From the NCBI GenBank assembly GCA_003132025.1, contig PKWJ01000014.1, forward strand, positions 19,553 through 55,169: 35,617 nt of DNA. The letters run 5' to 3'. The notes beneath the pieces were generated by a model. It was not told the origin of the DNA. It ran no database searches and saw only the letters and a list, made by a program, of their open reading frames with translations. Source of the DNA: Gammaproteobacteria bacterium (GTDB lineage: Bacteria; Pseudomonadota; Gammaproteobacteria; Steroidobacterales; Steroidobacteraceae). Every line of letters starts with the position of its first letter. Positions within the stretch are counted from its first letter, which is position 1. The translations under genes and the position numbers were made by a program. Below are positions 33,425-35,617 of the stretch, in pieces.

Positions 33425-34363
33425 GTGACGGCCGTATCGCAGTTCAAGCAAGGCATGCCGGCTCAGCCGCTGCGCGAAGGCCAGGCGCCGGTGAGCGAGC
33501 GGCTTACGGCGATGCTGCTGCTGGCCGCGCTGCTGCATGCGATCGTGATCCTGGGCCTGACCTTCACCTCCGCAGGGCATGGCGGCGGCAGCGATCCGCC
33601 TCAGCTCGACGTGCTGCTGGTCACCAATGAAGTTCCCGAAGCCCAGTCCAACGACCAGGCGCAATACCTCGCGCAGCGTACTCAGTCTGGCAGCGGCAAC
33701 ACCGACATGGCGCTGGCCGCAGCCAGCCCCGCCAGCCGCGGTGCGCCCAATACCCGAACCGACGCGGGTCATGACAGCGCCAACCCGGGCGCCGCGAACC
33801 GCCAGGACAAGCCGGTATTGGCGAGCAGCGCGCCCAGCTCCGATATCCGCTACATCGGCGAGGCGCCGGCGGCGCCGGCAGAAGAAGCGCTGCCTGAAAT
33901 GATCGGTGATACCCCCGGCGAGCCGCGCAGCGGCCATGGCGACGCGGTCGAACTGCTGCTTCGGGGCAAGGCCAACGAGGAGCACTGGGTCACGCCCGAC
34001 ACCCGCGCCTCCAAGCTTGCGCCCTATCTGGCGTCCTGGAAGCGCAAGGTGGAGCGCGTCGGTAACCTGAACCTGCCGTCCGCCGTGCGCAACGCCGGGT
34101 TGTCGGGCAGCCCGGTGGTGGAGGTCGAAATTGCCGCCAACGGACGCCTGCGCGAGGCCAGTGTGCGACGCAGCAGCGGCTCCGGGGCCCTGGATGAGGC
34201 GGCGCTCACGATTTTGAAGCTCGCCAGTCCGTTCGAACCGTTCCCGGCCGATCTGGCCACCGGCTACTCACAATTGCGCTTTGCTTATCAATGGGATTTC
34301 GTCGCCGGCGCGCTGCATTCCGGAGCTGTGACCGTATCGTCAGATACTTCAAAGGGACCTTGA
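33425..34363 (+). CDS. TonB-family protein (TonB3-like)
   Basis: This 312-residue protein starts at a GTG 31 bp after gshB. It has one N-terminal membrane helix (about 27-48), a flexible Ala/Ser/Gly/Asn-rich periplasmic spacer rather than a classic Pro-Lys stretch, and a C-terminal TonB domain (about 200-298, with YLASWKRKVERVGNLN, GSPVVEVEIAANGRLREASV and SGALDEAALTILKLASPFEPFP). Its place between gshB and yqgE matches tonB3 of P. aeruginosa (PA0406), which is reported to affect twitching motility. No exbB or exbD is adjacent. A role in pili rather than in nutrient uptake is inferred from synteny. Confidence 0.88.
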   Translation: MTAVSQFKQGMPAQPLREGQAPVSERLTAMLLLAALLHAIVILGLTFTSAGHGGGSDPPQLDVLLVTNEVPEAQSNDQAQYLAQRTQSGSGNTDMALAAASPASRGAPNTRTDAGHDSANPGAANRQDKPVLASSAPSSDIRYIGEAPAAPAEEALPEMIGDTPGEPRSGHGDAVELLLRGKANEEHWVTPDTRASKLAPYLASWKRKVERVGNLNLPSAVRNAGLSGSPVVEVEIAANGRLREASVRRSSGSGALDEAALTILKLASPFEPFPADLATGYSQLRFAYQWDFVAGALHSGAVTVSSDTSKGP

Positions 34364-34395
34364 GAGCCCGCGGTAGTGCCTCCATACTGCCTTGC

Positions 34396-34959
34396 ATGGG
34401 CACTACAGAATCGCTGGCTAATCATCTCCTGATTGCGATGCCCTCGCTGTCTGACGGCAACTTCGCGCAGACGGTGGCGCTGATCTGTGAACACAGCGAT
34501 CGCGGTGCCTTAGGTATCGTTCTCAACAAGCCGATGGGCATGAAGCTCGGCGACGTCATGGCGCAGATGAAACTCGAGCCTTCCGACATACGCATCGGCG
34601 AACAACCGGTACTGCGTGGCGGCCCGGTGCACACCGACCGCGGTTTCGTGCTGCATCGTCCCGGCGGCTCCTGGGATTCCACCCACCGCATCTCCGACAA
34701 CGTACAGGTCACGACTTCGCGTGACGTGCTGGCGGCGATCGCGCGCGGCGAAGGCCCGCACGGGGCTTTCGTGGCCTTGGGCTATGCCGGCTGGGATGCC
34801 GGCCAGCTGGAGCGCGAAATGCTCGACAATGCCTGGCTGAGCCTGCCGATCGACGAGCGCATCGTGTTTGAGCTGCCGTTCGAGGATCGCTGGCAGGCGG
34901 CCTGGGGCCTGTTGGGCGTGGACAGCTCGCGCGTCAGTTTCACCGCGGGTCATGCCTGA
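34396..34959 (+). CDS. yqgE: YqgE/AlgH family protein (UPF0301)
   Basis: This 187-residue conserved protein of uncertain function was named AlgH in Pseudomonas. Family blocks are LANHLLIAMPSLSDGNFAQTV, GALGIVLNKP, VLRGGPVHTDRGFVLH, and GYAGWDAGQLEREMLDNAWL. The start at 34396 fits family length; the in-frame start at 34291 lies inside the tonB-like gene. It overlaps yqgF by 8 bp, the usual pairing of these two genes. Confidence 0.95.
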   Translation: MGTTESLANHLLIAMPSLSDGNFAQTVALICEHSDRGALGIVLNKPMGMKLGDVMAQMKLEPSDIRIGEQPVLRGGPVHTDRGFVLHRPGGSWDSTHRISDNVQVTTSRDVLAAIARGEGPHGAFVALGYAGWDAGQLEREMLDNAWLSLPIDERIVFELPFEDRWQAAWGLLGVDSSRVSFTAGHA

Positions 34960-35404
34960 GGCGCAAGCCCGGGTCGTCCTGGCCTTCGATTTCGGTCTAC
35001 GTCGCATTGGAGTCGCCTCGGGCGACACCGTCAGCAACACCGCCGCACCCAAGAGCGCCATCCAGGTCACCGACCACGGCGTGGACTGGGCGGCCATAGA
35101 TCGGCTGCTGCACGAATACCAGCCGCAGCTGCTGGTGGTGGGTAGTCCCCGGCATGCCGACGGCACCGCATCCGGGTTGAGCGAGCGCGCCGAGCAGTTT
35201 GCCAAAGCTCTAGCCGCTCGCGCGCAGCGCCCGGTACACCGCACCAACGAATACGCCTCCTCGATCGAGGCCGCGGCTGAACTTGCCAGCCAGCGCGCCA
35301 GCGGCCAGCGCCGCCGCCGGGTGCAACATGCTGACATCGACAGCGCTGCTGCCGCTATCATTCTGGAACGCTGGCTTCGGGGTGAAGGTCGCATCGATGA
35401 TTGA
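34952..35404 (+). CDS. yqgF: Putative pre-16S rRNA nuclease / Holliday junction resolvase YqgF (RuvX)
   Basis: This 150-residue RNase H-like fold protein is implicated in 16S rRNA 5'-end processing and, less certainly, in Holliday junction resolution. The catalytic strand FDFGLRRIGVASGD has the first Asp (Asp13), LLVVGSPRHADGT matches the central motif (usually VVGLP), and HADIDSAAAAIILERWL supplies the C-terminal acidic residues. The ATG at 34952 overlaps the yqgE stop. The gene ends 5 bp before pyrB, within a short tandem repeat. Confidence 0.93.
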   Translation: MPEAQARVVLAFDFGLRRIGVASGDTVSNTAAPKSAIQVTDHGVDWAAIDRLLHEYQPQLLVVGSPRHADGTASGLSERAEQFAKALAARAQRPVHRTNEYASSIEAAAELASQRASGQRRRRVQHADIDSAAAAIILERWLRGEGRIDD

Positions 35405-35420
35405 GCACGATGATTGAGCA
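35395..35420 (+). repeat. 13-bp tandem duplication across the yqgF-pyrB junction
   Basis: The unit CGATGATTGAGCA occurs twice in a row. The first copy holds the last codons and stop of yqgF, the second the start codon of pyrB. The first copy also creates a six-codon frame (35397-35417) whose stop overlaps the pyrB start region. Confidence 0.95.
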
Positions 35421-35617
35421 ACGGCGCGCCGACGGCTCGCTGCGTCACCTGATCACGCTGGAGACCCTGCGGCGCGACGAAATCGAGGCGCTGCTGCAGC
35501 GCTCACAGCATTTCGCACGCGGCATCGGCGAGCGGCCGCCGACCGGGGATACGCTGCAGGGCGTGACCATTGCTAATTTATTCACCGAACCGTCCACCCG
35601 CACGCGCGTGTCGTTCG
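35410..35617 (+). CDS. pyrB: Aspartate carbamoyltransferase catalytic subunit (3' end cut by window)
   Basis: The first 69 codons are visible. LRHLITLETLRRDEIEALLQRS is the typical N-terminal helix and IANLFTEPSTRTRVSF is the carbamoyl-phosphate-binding motif (STRTR). The enzyme makes carbamoyl aspartate in pyrimidine synthesis. The gene starts 5 bp after yqgF; pyrR, which lies between them in Pseudomonas, is absent. Translation may be coupled to the preceding gene through the duplicated start/stop region. Confidence 0.95.
   Translation, partial: MIEQRRADGSLRHLITLETLRRDEIEALLQRSQHFARGIGERPPTGDTLQGVTIANLFTEPSTRTRVSF

Overview
The window looks like chromosomal DNA of a high-GC gammaproteobacterium. 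The strongest clue is the right half. Its gene order pyrB, yqgF, yqgE, tonB-like, gshB, then divergently pilG-pilH-pilI-pilJ-chpA-chpC, matches the Pseudomonas/Xanthomonas type IV pilus chemotaxis locus. A UrcA-family gene, a TolB-like/TPR signalling protein and a NodT-type efflux lipoprotein would suit the Steroidobacterales/Nevskiales/Xanthomonadales neighbourhood, but that placement is inference. I saw no rRNA, tRNA, insertion sequence, CRISPR array or phage genes.

Left part (1-7.2 kb): a vitamin B12 acquisition module. It consists of the end of a BtuD-like ABC ATPase, then a promoter and cobalamin riboswitch leading into a BtuB-type TonB-dependent receptor and a PduO-type corrinoid adenosyltransferase. 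Between the ATPase and the receptor sit an inositol-monophosphatase-family enzyme, an AraC regulator divergent from an atypical SDR, and a TIR-domain membrane protein whose TolB/TPR part appears to be internally deleted. Middle-left (7.2-14.3 kb): ampD, bioA-rsmE, a ribbon-helix-helix-like small protein, a rhomboid protease, a cobalt-type nitrile hydratase (alpha and beta) with a membrane-anchored protein of unknown function downstream, and a 1-Cys peroxiredoxin.

Centre (14.35-20.1 kb): a five-gene minus-strand operon for a MacAB-TolC-like tripartite ABC exporter: outer-membrane lipoprotein, adaptor, separate ATPase and two FtsX-type permeases. After a gap of about 450 bp come urcA and, divergently, a winged-helix/TM/TolB-like/TPR protein.

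Right part (23.1-35.6 kb): the Chp/Pil chemosensory operon. Two response regulators, two CheW adaptors, a receptor and a 1946-residue hybrid CheA should control type IV pilus motility and possibly cAMP. The PilJ receptor has almost no periplasmic part, and no pilK (CheR) or chpB (CheB) gene is present, so the array may have lost ligand sensing and methylation adaptation. Divergently transcribed are glutathione synthetase, a TonB-like protein, YqgE, the YqgF/RuvX nuclease and the start of aspartate carbamoyltransferase, cut by the window edge.

The least explained items are the truncated TIR-TM-TolB protein, the second TolB-module protein in the same window, the sensor-less PilJ, and the nitrile hydratase with its unknown partner. 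I found nothing that clearly amounts to a complete new multi-gene system.
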